Shown: positions 1 to 8,647 of the stretch, in pieces | Layout: the number at the start of each line of letters is the position of its first letter | Position numbering within the stretch: position 1 is the stretch's first letter | DNA from: Arthrobacter sp. CJ23 | Lineage (GTDB): Bacteria; Actinomycetota; Actinomycetes; Actinomycetales; Micrococcaceae | Length of the DNA stretch: 64,000 nucleotides | NCBI RefSeq assembly: GCF_024741795.1 | Contig: NZ_CP102950.1 | Coordinates: 1,364,001 to 1,428,000, forward strand | Direction of reading: 5' to 3' | The notes under the pieces: model-generated | What the model saw: only the letters and a program-made list of their open reading frames with translations | What the model was told of the DNA's origin: nothing | Database searches by the model: none | Position numbers and translations under genes: made by a program

Positions 1-177
1 CCCGCCCACCACCACCATGAACATGCCCACCGTGCCGAACAGCTGGCGGGTGTCCGGCGTCGGCCCGGCTCCGAGCAGCTGCAGGATAGGCCCGCCGAAC
101 GGCACCTGCACGGCGCCCGAGATGACTGTGATGACGGCGATCACCGCCAGGACGGTGCGCAGGGGATCGAATCTCAT
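1..177 (-). CDS. Small membrane protein, 3' end outside the window
   Basis: The ATG is at 177 and 59 open codons run off the left edge, so only the N-terminal part is visible. It begins MRFDPLRTVLAVIAVITV and has two hydrophobic stretches, about residues 7-22 and 47-59, so it is probably an integral membrane protein. The ATG overlaps the TGA of the upstream gene (ATGA), so it is the last visible cistron of the operon that starts at 7402 and is probably translationally coupled. I do not recognise the family. Its job can only be guessed from the flavoenzyme and hydrolase upstream. Confidence 0.7.
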   Translation of the reverse strand, partial: MRFDPLRTVLAVIAVITVISGAVQVPFGGPILQLLGAGPTPDTRQLFGTVGMFMVVVGG

Positions 178-656
178 GCGAAGGACTCCAGCAGCCGGCC
201 TCGGTCCACCAGCAGCCAGACCATGGCCAGCCAGGTCAGCGTGGAGACGTAGAAGCGGATGTCGTTGAGCACCATCCAGCGCTGCAGCAGGGAGCGGAGC
301 TCGGCGTCGTCCTTGAAGTCGCCGCCGCGGATCCGGACGTTGATGGGGATGATGATGCCCTGGCCCACCCAGGTCAGCACGATGATGCCCAGCAGGCAGA
401 TGATGGCCGGGATGACGCGGATGGTGCCCCACTCGGACCACACCAGGATGCCGCCGGAAATGAACATGATGGGCACCACCACGGTGAAGAACTTGGTGGC
501 GGCGCGGGTGGGGATGCCGAAGTGCATGTCCACGTTGTCGCGGGCCAGGGAGCGCCACGTGGGGTACAGGAACCACTTGAGCACCCACATGGTGCCGACG
601 TACATGGTGGCGCCGAAGAGGAAGTACAGCGCGTTCAGGAGCAGCAGCCAGGTCAT
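174..656 (-). CDS. Four-helix integral membrane protein of unknown function
   Basis: 160 residues starting MTWLLLLNALYFLFG. The open frame extends further upstream, but the start at 656 is chosen because it overlaps the TGA of the preceding gene (ATGA) and begins directly with a membrane helix. Four hydrophobic segments lie near residues 2-25, 58-76, 80-102 and 135-153, with a charged loop (residues about 108-130, RIRGGDFKDDAEL). The next gene starts on its stop codon in the same way. No family is recognised. It may be a membrane partner for the lipid-like substrate handled by the soluble enzymes of the operon (inference). Confidence 0.8.
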   Translation of the reverse strand: MTWLLLLNALYFLFGATMYVGTMWVLKWFLYPTWRSLARDNVDMHFGIPTRAATKFFTVVVPIMFISGGILVWSEWGTIRVIPAIICLLGIIVLTWVGQGIIIPINVRIRGGDFKDDAELRSLLQRWMVLNDIRFYVSTLTWLAMVWLLVDRGRLLESFA

Positions 657-1642
657 CGGGCACCTCCGGGAGTGGCGTCTCCCGGAGAAGAGAGCGGAAC
701 GGCGCCCGGGCCGGGGACCCGGCTGCGGTCCGGCGGCGCGAGCCATTCCTGCCCCTGGCCCAGGGCCACCACGCTGTCCATCATGTCCCCGCCGCGGATG
801 GCCCCGGCCTCGGCCTCCGTGGGTGCCGTCAGGAACCACGCCTCGTAGTGGTCATCCAGCACGCCGTGGGCCTCGGGCAGCCAGGCGGTGAAGAGGGGCT
901 TGCTCTCCACCCGCAGCTTCTTCAGGGGCGCGACGCCGGGCGCGTCGCCGAGGATGAGGCGCGCCTTGGCCTGCCCGCCAAGGGCGATGTCGCCGGTGGC
1001 TTCAAAGTAGATGTCCGATTTCCAGAGCATGCCGCGGAAAGCACAGTAGTTGGAGGCGGCGAGCTTCAGGGGCAGTCCAAGCGGGGCGGGTCGTTCGATT
1101 TCGATGTAGCAGCCCAGCACGCCGTCCTGCTCGTACTGGGCCGAGACCGTGGTGTCCGTGACCACGAAGTCCAGATTGGCCTGGTGCTTGGGCATGCCCC
1201 AGATGCCCTTGCCGCCTTTGACCGAGACCTCGGTGCTGACGGGCAGGTCCACCACGAACTGGCCCAGCTTGAAGGTCTTCTGGAAGATCAGCGGGAGGAT
1301 GGGCGGGGCGGGCCTGCTGCCGTGGGTGATGGCGATGGCCAGCGAGTATTCGATGTATTTGCCGATGTCCGTGGACTTGTAGTTGACCACCGTGACCACC
1401 AGCAGGCCCTTGCCGCCCAGGCTGAACGGGCGCATTTCCCGGCCCGGCAGGATGGCGGCCGCGGCCCGCTTGTTGATGGGGAACGCTGCCATGAGCACGG
1501 GGGAATCGTCCGAGTTCACGGGCATCAGGTATTTGATGCCGTCCACGCGGGCGTGCTGGCCGCGCAGCCGCTCCTGGCGGCGGGGGACCGGGGAGGGCAT
1601 GCGCCTGAGCAGCGGGGCAAGCAGCTGGGTGAGGTTTTTCAT
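653..1642 (-). CDS. Acetoacetate decarboxylase-like protein
   Basis: 329 residues with the beta-cone fold signature of the acetoacetate decarboxylase superfamily: a central TEVSVKGGKGIWGMPKHQA segment near residues 135-155 holds the WGxPK motif, whose lysine corresponds to the Schiff-base lysine of true decarboxylases. The second lysine of the classical GFPKK is His here, so the reaction may not be acetoacetate decarboxylation. The start at 1642 overlaps the TGA of the upstream hydrolase gene (ATGA). The C-terminal tail (about residues 295-329) is low-complexity Pro/Gly. In the operon it could act on a small keto acid or aldehyde released by the oxidoreductase and hydrolase (inference). Confidence 0.75.
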   Translation of the reverse strand: MKNLTQLLAPLLRRMPSPVPRRQERLRGQHARVDGIKYLMPVNSDDSPVLMAAFPINKRAAAAILPGREMRPFSLGGKGLLVVTVVNYKSTDIGKYIEYSLAIAITHGSRPAPPILPLIFQKTFKLGQFVVDLPVSTEVSVKGGKGIWGMPKHQANLDFVVTDTTVSAQYEQDGVLGCYIEIERPAPLGLPLKLAASNYCAFRGMLWKSDIYFEATGDIALGGQAKARLILGDAPGVAPLKKLRVESKPLFTAWLPEAHGVLDDHYEAWFLTAPTEAEAGAIRGGDMMDSVVALGQGQEWLAPPDRSRVPGPGAVPLSSPGDATPGGAR

Positions 1643-2694
1643 GAGTTCAGCTCCTGGACTCTGTTTAACTCGTCGACGATGATCGGAAAGGTGTCCTGCC
1701 AGGCCCGGGCGCCGAAGAACACGTCCAGATGGCCGTAGCCGGGGATGAGGTGCAGCGAGTCCTTGCCGGGGCGGTGCTGCTGGAAGAAGTCGAAGGTCCG
1801 CTCCTGGCTCTCGGGCAGGAAGCACAGGTTGTCCTGCCCGGCCAGGAAGGCGAACCGCGCGTCCGTCTTCGGCGCCTGCGCCACGAAGTTCTCCGGCAGT
1901 TCCGGGTGGCTCCCGGCGGCCACCATGTGCCCGGCCCGGATGCTGCGGCCCATTTCCTCGAAGAACGTCATGGGCACCTCGGCGAACTCGCCCTTCAGCC
2001 ATTCATGCGTGGCGTGGTCGAGGTTCCCGTGCGACCACAGTGCCGGCCGGCCGCTGCCGTAGGTGAAGCTCACCAGCTTGCAGACGGTGTTGTCGCATTC
2101 GTGGTGGCTGGCTTTGACGATTCCGCGGATGAATCGGGTGAAGTAGCCCTGCGACTTGTAGCCCCAGGCGGGGGACAGGTAGGGCGTGAACACCTTGACG
2201 ATGGGCGTGAGGTAGTCGATTTTCAGCCGCGAGAACGGCGGCACCACCGGATGCAGGGACACCGCGTTGGAGACGATCGTGTCCACGCGGGGCAGCAGCC
2301 CGGCCACCGCGGACATGGTGAACGAGGTGGAGCCCTGGCAGTGGATCACGGCCTTGAGCGTGTCCGCGCCGGTCGCGTCCAGGACGTGGTCGACGGCGGC
2401 CGGGTGGTCGTACACGGCGGCGTCGGCGAGCGTCCAGGACAGGGGGTCGAGGTCGATCGAGGCCCGCCAGTTCAGCATCCACACGTCCCAGCCATCGTCC
2501 AGCAGGACGTCCACGATGGTGGTTGGCACCGGTGGCCGGAACAGTTCGGCCCGCACCCCGGAACCATGGACCAGGAGCACTGGCCCCTTGGTGACCTCCG
2601 CGGGCGAGCTCACGTGCACCAGGCTCAGCGGTGTGTTGTCCCGCGCCCGGAACGGGATGACCTCGGTCCGGTGTTCGGCCCGGGTGATGGTCAT
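1639..2694 (-). CDS. Alpha/beta hydrolase with PHA-synthase-like Cys nucleophile box
   Basis: 351 residues. The oxyanion-loop motif LLVHGSG is near residue 40. The nucleophile elbow reads VIHCQGSTSF near residue 118, so Cys stands where most hydrolases have Ser, as in the G-x-C-x-G box of PhaC polyhydroxyalkanoate synthases. A later LAGQDN gives an acid residue and PGYGHLD the catalytic His, which makes a Cys-Asp-His triad plausible. No signal peptide is seen, so the protein is cytosolic. The start at 2694 lies 2 bases after the TGA of the metallophosphoesterase. An acyl transfer or thioester-type reaction is possible, but the substrate is unknown. Confidence 0.8.
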   Translation of the reverse strand: MTITRAEHRTEVIPFRARDNTPLSLVHVSSPAEVTKGPVLLVHGSGVRAELFRPPVPTTIVDVLLDDGWDVWMLNWRASIDLDPLSWTLADAAVYDHPAAVDHVLDATGADTLKAVIHCQGSTSFTMSAVAGLLPRVDTIVSNAVSLHPVVPPFSRLKIDYLTPIVKVFTPYLSPAWGYKSQGYFTRFIRGIVKASHHECDNTVCKLVSFTYGSGRPALWSHGNLDHATHEWLKGEFAEVPMTFFEEMGRSIRAGHMVAAGSHPELPENFVAQAPKTDARFAFLAGQDNLCFLPESQERTFDFFQQHRPGKDSLHLIPGYGHLDVFFGARAWQDTFPIIVDELNRVQELNS

Positions 2695-2696
2695 GG

Positions 2697-4778
2697 TCAG
2701 GCTCCCTTCCTGGCGATGGTGACCGGCTGCTCCAGCAGCCGGACGGCGGGCAGGCCGGACGCCGGCACCAGGCGGGCGCCGTCGTCGTTCTCCTGCAACT
2801 GCCAGTCGCGGCAGATGCCGTCCACGGCCAGCGGGTAGACGGTGACGGAGCCGTCCGGGGCCAGGTGCAGGCGCAGGAAGCCCTTGTGGTCCTCGATGGC
2901 CTGGCCGGACATCCGCCACGACGCCACCTCGCCGCCCGGCGTCCCCTGGATGAAGAACGCGAAGGCCTCGCTGCCCACCGCCCAGCCGCCCAGGTGCACC
3001 AGTGCGAGCGAGAGGGCGGCGATGAGGAAATGCGGCCAGGGATGGGGCCACGGGATCAGGATCACGACGGCGGCACTCACCGCGAGCGCGGACAGCTGAT
3101 ACAGGGCGCCGCGGAGGAAGACCACCAGGCCCCTCCGGGCGAGGCCCAGCCATTTTGCCAGCAGGGCCAGGACGCCCAGCAGGAGCAGCGGAGCGGCGAC
3201 CAGGAGGACGGTGAGCAGCAGGGTGTTTCCCCCGGTGAGGCTGCGCAGGCTGTCCACGAAGGACAGGCCGCGGAAGGCGCTGAACACCGTCCAGAGGGTC
3301 AGGAAGGCCACCATGTGCACGATGCCGAGCAGCACGCCGAAGCCCGGGTTGCGCACGGGCAGCCAGTACGGGGACAGCGGGTTGGCCAGCCGCCGCCCGT
3401 AGCGCTGGGAATCCGCAGGTTGCGGGTAGATGCTGGGCATGCGGGTGAACCGCCTGCCCCGTGTTTCGGCTCCGCTTGATTCCGATCCGCTGGCGGCTGC
3501 CCCGCTTGCTCCGGGCACGTTCGTTTCGGGGACAGCCGACGACGGCGGCTGGGCGGCCGATTCGCCCGGCGAGCCTGCCGGGGGAGGCAGGACAACGTTC
3601 TGCGGGAGCCAGTGCGCGTCGGACAGATAGGCGCCGCCCAGGCCGCAGGTGAAGAGCTGGGCGCGGGCGGGATCGGGCGGAAGCTCCTGCGCCTCGCCCG
3701 GGCCGCGCTGCTCGTACCGCGAGTAGTGGTGGAGGTCGCCGCTGAGCCAGAGCCGCACACCGGCCCCGGTGGCCTCGAACAGCCCGGTCTCGGGGTTGAA
3801 GCGCCGGCGCAGGTAGTCCTGCTCGAAGAAGTTGACCTGCCGGAACTCGCCGCTGCCGGGCCGGTCCGCGTAGACCCAGTACGGGGCGGCAACGCACAGG
3901 ATGATGGCATCGCCGTCCTGCAGCTGCGTGGTGACGTTGCGGTAGAAGTAGTCCAGCTGCGGTTCGTCGATGTACTGCCCCAGCTGGCTGTCCAGCCCCA
4001 GGAGCCACCAGCCGGGCGTGCCTTGGTGTCCTTCGCGCGGGGCTTCGCCGCTGAGCCGCACGGCGAAGTAGCTGCGGGTCTGGATGGTGCGCCAGGCGCC
4101 GATGCTGCGTTGCCGCGTGAACAGGCGGATGAAGGAGGTCAGGCCGTCGTACCAGTCGTGGTTGCCGGGCAGCGCCAGCATGACCGCGGCCGGGGCGGCC
4201 GGGGGCTTGGCGGGGTTGACGGGGGCAAGGTGTCCGGGGACGGGGTTCCGCGGCGCAGGGAAGGCCATCCGGTAGGGGCCCGCCATGCGGTCCTCGTAGG
4301 CTGCCGGGGAGGCCACGGGGTAGACCTCGTCGCCGCCGAGCACCAGCACCTTGCCGCGCGGCAGCACCGTGCCGCCGGCGTCGAGCGATTCCTGTGCCAG
4401 CAGCAGCGCAACCGAGTACGTGGCGTCGAAGCCGTCGCCCAGGTCCGCGGCGAAGTCGAGCCAGAGTTCCTTGCCGGCGCTGCCTGAGGCCGCCGTCGCA
4501 GCTTCCTCCTCCTCGGCGAGCTTCCCGGGCGACGGCAGGGACCTGCTGCCCACCGGTGGCTGCGCGGGCTGCCCGGGCACCGGAAGCCGGTCCAGGTCCA
4601 GCGGATCGGAGGGGAAACCGCCCTCCAGTTCGCGCTTGTCGCCGAAGTCGGCGAAGACCGTAGCGGCCATGACCTTCAGCGCGGTCCGGGCCAGCGACAT
4701 CGGCGAGAGCCAGCGGACGGCCTCCCGGGGCGTGAACCCCAGGACGGCGCGGTGCTCCGCGAGCTCCCGGCGTTTCAT
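2697..4778 (-). CDS. Metallophosphoesterase with C-terminal membrane domain
   Basis: 693 residues. The N-terminal two thirds carries calcineurin-type phosphoesterase motifs: GNHDWYDG near residue 205 and GDLHHYSRYEQ near 344 (metal-binding Asn/His/Asp). A VLGGDEVY segment near 158 replaces the usual GD-box. A Pro/Ser/Gly-rich linker (about 400-450) leads to four membrane helices (about 478-600) and a C-terminal soluble tail of about 90 residues. The start at 4778 overlaps the TGA of the GMC gene (ATGA) and gives MKRRELAEHR. A phosphoesterase tethered to the membrane beside a sterol-type oxidase fits a phospho- or pyrophospho-lipid substrate, but that is inference. Confidence 0.82.
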   Translation of the reverse strand: MKRRELAEHRAVLGFTPREAVRWLSPMSLARTALKVMAATVFADFGDKRELEGGFPSDPLDLDRLPVPGQPAQPPVGSRSLPSPGKLAEEEEAATAASGSAGKELWLDFAADLGDGFDATYSVALLLAQESLDAGGTVLPRGKVLVLGGDEVYPVASPAAYEDRMAGPYRMAFPAPRNPVPGHLAPVNPAKPPAAPAAVMLALPGNHDWYDGLTSFIRLFTRQRSIGAWRTIQTRSYFAVRLSGEAPREGHQGTPGWWLLGLDSQLGQYIDEPQLDYFYRNVTTQLQDGDAIILCVAAPYWVYADRPGSGEFRQVNFFEQDYLRRRFNPETGLFEATGAGVRLWLSGDLHHYSRYEQRGPGEAQELPPDPARAQLFTCGLGGAYLSDAHWLPQNVVLPPPAGSPGESAAQPPSSAVPETNVPGASGAAASGSESSGAETRGRRFTRMPSIYPQPADSQRYGRRLANPLSPYWLPVRNPGFGVLLGIVHMVAFLTLWTVFSAFRGLSFVDSLRSLTGGNTLLLTVLLVAAPLLLLGVLALLAKWLGLARRGLVVFLRGALYQLSALAVSAAVVILIPWPHPWPHFLIAALSLALVHLGGWAVGSEAFAFFIQGTPGGEVASWRMSGQAIEDHKGFLRLHLAPDGSVTVYPLAVDGICRDWQLQENDDGARLVPASGLPAVRLLEQPVTIARKGA

Positions 4779-7402
4779 GGCCGCGGCTTGAAGGGGAACG
4801 GAACGCGTTTGGCGGCCCGGCCGTAGACGTACCACAGCTCGCCCATGAAGAGCTTCCCGAACGCGGCCAGCCCCGCGGCCGGGGAAGGACCCACGGCACG
4901 GAAGGTGGTCAGCTGCTTGGCGAAGTCCAGCGGCCGGATGTGCAGGATCCCGGCACCGGCGATTCCGGGATCGACCGCGGGGCCAGGCTCTGCTGCCGGT
5001 TCAGGCCCGGCACCCGGTTCCGGCGGCGGCACATGGCCGCGCAGGATCGTGGCATACAGGATGGTGGTGTCCGCCCAGACGTCCAGCCCGGCGTCGTTCC
5101 GGATCTCCTTGAAGCCGGTGAACGTCAGCGGGGTGCCGCCGGGATCGCGCAGCCACAGGCGGTACAGCATGCGGCGCGAGGGGCCGCCGTCGGATCCTTC
5201 GCCGCTGCCGTCGGAAACGAACAGATTGAACCAGCCCCGCTCCACCGGCAGCCGGCCACCGAACTGGTCCACCAGCACGTAGCCCGCCGCTGTGGCCGGA
5301 TGCGAGGGGTCCGCCACGAAGGCATCGATGTCCTCGGCGGTGATGGTCAGCTCGAACATGATCCGCCGGCCGCGGTCACGGCCCAGGTTGCGGCCCTTTT
5401 CCGGATCGGCCACGCCTGGGCTGAACCAGCCGTGCATCTGCTCGGTGAAGCTGACGGACGTCGCCTGCGCGCCGGTCCCGGCCGCCGCTCCAGGCTCCAG
5501 CCCCCGGGTCCTGCGGCCGGCAGGCGGGGCAACCGGGGCGGGGCGCTCTTCGCGCCCGGACTTCCCTTTGGTGGCGTCCGGTGCCAGGGCGCGGGGAACC
5601 AGCTCTCCGGCGTCGACGACGGCGCCCGCCGCCACCGGGGCGGCCGCCGGCGGCGCTCCCGACTCCAGGCCGCCGCGGCTCCGCGCCTCTGTTGCGCCAA
5701 CAGTCCTGCCGGCGGCACCCGGCCTGCCCGCTTCGAGGATGCGCTCGCAGGCCCGCTCGGCGAAGGCCGCAATGGTCAGCGAGGGGTTGGCCCCCACCGG
5801 ACCAGGCATGGCCGCCCCGTCCACCACATACAGGCCCGGGTAGCCGAACACCTCGCCGTAGGAATCGCAGACGCCCTCGGCCGGGTTGCGCCCGGCCGGT
5901 GCGCCGCCGATCGGGTGCACCGTGATGACGTGCTTGGCCCACCAAAGCGGGTTGTCCACGAAGGTGCCGTCCAGCTCCCCGGCGATCGAGGCCATGGTGG
6001 CCCGGACCCGGTTGAAGTAGGCGGTTGAGGTGGACAGTGTCCAGCCGATGGCGAGCCTGCCGTCCTCCAGGCCCATGACGCCGTCGGGGATGTCGCGGCC
6101 CATGCCCAGCAGGGGCAGGGAACTGGCGGACAGCCTGCCGTCGCCCAGGGCAGCCGCGACGTCGGCGGAAATGTTGGAGCGCCGGGCCTCAAAGAGCCTG
6201 TCTTTGAGCAGCTGCTTGGCCACCCGGAAGGTGCGGGCGGCCACCTTGCCCAGCTGCCCGGTTTCGATCAGCCAGTTCATGAAGGCCGGGTAGCCGGCGT
6301 CCTCCACGTAGTAGCCGCGGCCGTCGCCGCCGTCGCGGCTGTCCGGTACCCGGATGGCGGTGGTGATCACGGGGCCCCGGCTCCCGGCGAGAGTGCGCAC
6401 ACCGCCGCTGGAACCGTTGCGCGTCTTGGCGTCCATGATGAAGGTCAGCAGATCCCCGTTGCCGCTGAAACGGGTGCCGAGGGCGTCGCTGAGGGCCGGG
6501 AGGGAACCACGGTTGCGCAGGAGCAGGAAGTTGGTGCCGAAGGTGCCTGCCCCCAGGATCAGCCTGCGGCAGTGGATGAGCCGTTCCGTGAGCAGGGCGC
6601 CCGGGGTCGCGGGGTCGTGGACGACGTAGCGGACCTCGTAGCCCCCGCCGTCGAGGGGGCGGATGCCGCGGACGTCGTGGAAGGTGCGGAGGTCCGCATG
6701 CCGGGCGGCAGCGGAGAGGTAGTTGTGGTCCAGGGTGTTCTTGGCGCCGGTGTTGCAGCCGATGTCGCATTCGCCGCACAGGGTGCACGTGGTCCTGACC
6801 GTGCCTTCGCCGTGGACGCTGCCGTACGAGGCGGCCGGCAGGGGCTGGTTCGTGCCGGGGGCCGCGCCGGGTGCCGTGGCGAAGGTGACGGCGATGGGCG
6901 GACGGCTGATGGACAGGCCCAGCGACGCGGCGCCGGCTTCCATGGCGTTGGTCTTGGGCGTGTCCATATATGGGTACGGGACGGGCTGGAGCATGGCCTC
7001 CGCGGCGTCGTAGTACGGGTCCAGATCTGCCCGCGAGAACGGCCAGTTCTCGTAGCCGCCGCCGGGCACGGGAGATTCCTTGACGAACCAGTTTTCGTCC
7101 TTGCGGAGCAGCACATTGGCGTAGATCAGGGAGCCCCCGCCCAGCCCGCTGGACACGAGCCCCTCCACGCCCCGGAACGTCCAGGCATCGAAGAGCCCGT
7201 AGAGTCCGCGGTCCGGGTCCCAGAAATTGCGGCCCATCTCGGCCGGCGTGCGGGCGAAGCTGCCGGGAGGGTAGGGCTTGCCCCGTTCCATGAGCACCAC
7301 GGATTGCCCGGCGGCGGACAGACGGTGGGCGGCCACTGAGCTGCCGAATCCCGATCCCACCACCACGGCATCCACGGACTCAATGGCCTCCAGCCCAACC
7401 AT
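4775..7402 (-). CDS. GMC-family FAD oxidoreductase (cholesterol-oxidase type) with extra C-terminal domain
   Basis: 875 residues and first visible gene of the operon. The FAD dinucleotide motif VVGSGFGSSVAAHRL lies at about residues 13-27. A Cys-rich CTLCGECDIGCNTGAKN segment near 205 may hold a metal or cluster. HPIGGAPAGRN near 496 and GAAMPGPVGANPSL near 530 are typical of cholesterol-oxidase-like GMC enzymes. After about residue 560 comes an Ala/Pro/Gly linker, then a separate domain of about 200 residues containing GTPLTFTGFKEI and HIRPLDFAKQL, also known from large actinobacterial GMC proteins. The start at 7402 is preferred over 7441 because AGAGGAACGGCC precedes it. The substrate is probably a sterol or long-chain alcohol (inference). 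Confidence 0.85.
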   Translation of the reverse strand: MVGLEAIESVDAVVVGSGFGSSVAAHRLSAAGQSVVLMERGKPYPPGSFARTPAEMGRNFWDPDRGLYGLFDAWTFRGVEGLVSSGLGGGSLIYANVLLRKDENWFVKESPVPGGGYENWPFSRADLDPYYDAAEAMLQPVPYPYMDTPKTNAMEAGAASLGLSISRPPIAVTFATAPGAAPGTNQPLPAASYGSVHGEGTVRTTCTLCGECDIGCNTGAKNTLDHNYLSAAARHADLRTFHDVRGIRPLDGGGYEVRYVVHDPATPGALLTERLIHCRRLILGAGTFGTNFLLLRNRGSLPALSDALGTRFSGNGDLLTFIMDAKTRNGSSGGVRTLAGSRGPVITTAIRVPDSRDGGDGRGYYVEDAGYPAFMNWLIETGQLGKVAARTFRVAKQLLKDRLFEARRSNISADVAAALGDGRLSASSLPLLGMGRDIPDGVMGLEDGRLAIGWTLSTSTAYFNRVRATMASIAGELDGTFVDNPLWWAKHVITVHPIGGAPAGRNPAEGVCDSYGEVFGYPGLYVVDGAAMPGPVGANPSLTIAAFAERACERILEAGRPGAAGRTVGATEARSRGGLESGAPPAAAPVAAGAVVDAGELVPRALAPDATKGKSGREERPAPVAPPAGRRTRGLEPGAAAGTGAQATSVSFTEQMHGWFSPGVADPEKGRNLGRDRGRRIMFELTITAEDIDAFVADPSHPATAAGYVLVDQFGGRLPVERGWFNLFVSDGSGEGSDGGPSRRMLYRLWLRDPGGTPLTFTGFKEIRNDAGLDVWADTTILYATILRGHVPPPEPGAGPEPAAEPGPAVDPGIAGAGILHIRPLDFAKQLTTFRAVGPSPAAGLAAFGKLFMGELWYVYGRAAKRVPFPFKPRP

Positions 7403-7504
7403 GGCCGTTCCTCTCGAGGAAGAGAGCAGATATGGCCCCATGTTCCCACCGGGCCCGGAATCTGTCCATGAGGTGGAGTAACCAGGTTTTGGCCGCCAGG
7501 AGGG

Positions 7505-8512
7505 TTATCGGAGGGGCGCCGTCGAGTTGCGGACCACCAACCGTGGCGTGAGGCGCTTACTGGCGACGGGCGCGTCCGGATTGTTGAGGCGCTCCAGGGC
7601 CACCATTCCGGCCAACCGCCCCAACTCGACGGCGTGGAGATCCACCGACGTCAAGTCGATCCCATGGAGCCGGGCGGTCCTTGAATCGTCGTAGCCAAGC
7701 AATGACAAGTGGCCGGGAATGGTCAGGCCCCTGGCGTAGGCAGCTTCGCGGGCCCCCAGGGCGAACTGGTCGTTGTGGGTGAAGATGGCTGTCGGTGGGT
7801 CCGCAGCATCAAGCAATTCGGCGGCGGCCCGCTGGCCGGCATCCTGCGTGAAGTCGTGTGCGGAAAGGGTCTGCGGCGCCAAGCCGGCATCGCGCATTGT
7901 TCGCTCGTAGCTTTGCCGACGCACCACATGGCCGTCATAAACAGGGCCGGCCAAATGGGCGATCCGTGTGTGGCCCAGGCTGAGGAGGTGCTCGGTGGCG
8001 GCACGGGCGCCGGCCTCGTCGTCTGAATACACGCTGTCGACCCCTTCCACTGGACGCGTGACGCTGACGATCGGAACGATCTGCGCCAGCTCGCGGACCT
8101 GCTCATCGGTGTCCAGCAGCGTTGCCGCGATGATGATCCCCACACGCGCTTCGATCAGCGACTCAAGCGCACCGTGATCCACGCCGTCGACTGATCGGGA
8201 GACGCTCAGGATGAGCCGGTTGCGGTCCTGGGGGAGCGCCATGCGGACGCCACTGAGGATGTCCGCATAGACCTCGTTGCGGATGTCCATAAGATAGAGC
8301 CCGACGGCGGAGCGGTGCTTGCGTGCCAAGTCGGCAGCCACCGCGTTGGGCCGGTAGCCGAGACGTTTGGCGGCGTCGAAGATGGCTTGCTTGGTCTCGC
8401 TGCTGACGCCGGGGGCGCCCCTGAACGCGAAAGACACGAGTGTCCGGGAAACGCCGACTTCGCGCGCAACATCGCTTTGCGTGGCGGGACGGTGCTGGCG
8501 GTCAGGAACCAT
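7505..8512 (-). CDS. LacI-family transcriptional regulator
   Basis: 335 residues. The N-terminal helix-turn-helix TQSDVAREVGVSRTLVSFAF (about residues 9-28) and hinge PNAVAADLARKHR are followed by a periplasmic-binding-protein-like sensor domain with the usual FTHNDQFALGA and LSLLGYDDS segments. The ATG at 8512 is chosen because GGGAGG sits 8 bases upstream; the longer reading from 8542 has no such site. The gene is divergent from a sugar-porter MFS gene with 135 bases between them, so it probably controls that transporter and itself in response to a sugar or polyol. The ligand cannot be told from the sequence. Confidence 0.92.
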   Translation of the reverse strand: MVPDRQHRPATQSDVAREVGVSRTLVSFAFRGAPGVSSETKQAIFDAAKRLGYRPNAVAADLARKHRSAVGLYLMDIRNEVYADILSGVRMALPQDRNRLILSVSRSVDGVDHGALESLIEARVGIIIAATLLDTDEQVRELAQIVPIVSVTRPVEGVDSVYSDDEAGARAATEHLLSLGHTRIAHLAGPVYDGHVVRRQSYERTMRDAGLAPQTLSAHDFTQDAGQRAAAELLDAADPPTAIFTHNDQFALGAREAAYARGLTIPGHLSLLGYDDSRTARLHGIDLTSVDLHAVELGRLAGMVALERLNNPDAPVASKRLTPRLVVRNSTAPLR

Positions 8513-8647
8513 GGCTTCATCCTCCCACGGTCCAGAACACACAAAGATTAATAGTTTGTTAGTTTGACCTTACATTTAAATCTTTCGCGCGTTAGTATTG
8601 CTGAGACGCGGGCCACAACGACCGCGTAACCTGACAAAGGAGTCCTG
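8513..8647. promoter_or_regulatory. Divergent lacI/MFS control region
   Basis: This AT-richer gap holds the promoters of both divergent genes. A tandem 8-base direct repeat (TAGTTTGT at 8552-8559 and TAGTTTGA at 8560-8567) and a TTGACC hexamer (8564-8569) stand out. A TAGTAT at 8593-8598 could be a -10 for the rightward gene, but its spacing from TTGACC is too long for a clean assignment. I see no perfect LacI-type palindrome here. AAAGGAG before the MFS ATG is its ribosome site. Confidence 0.4.
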
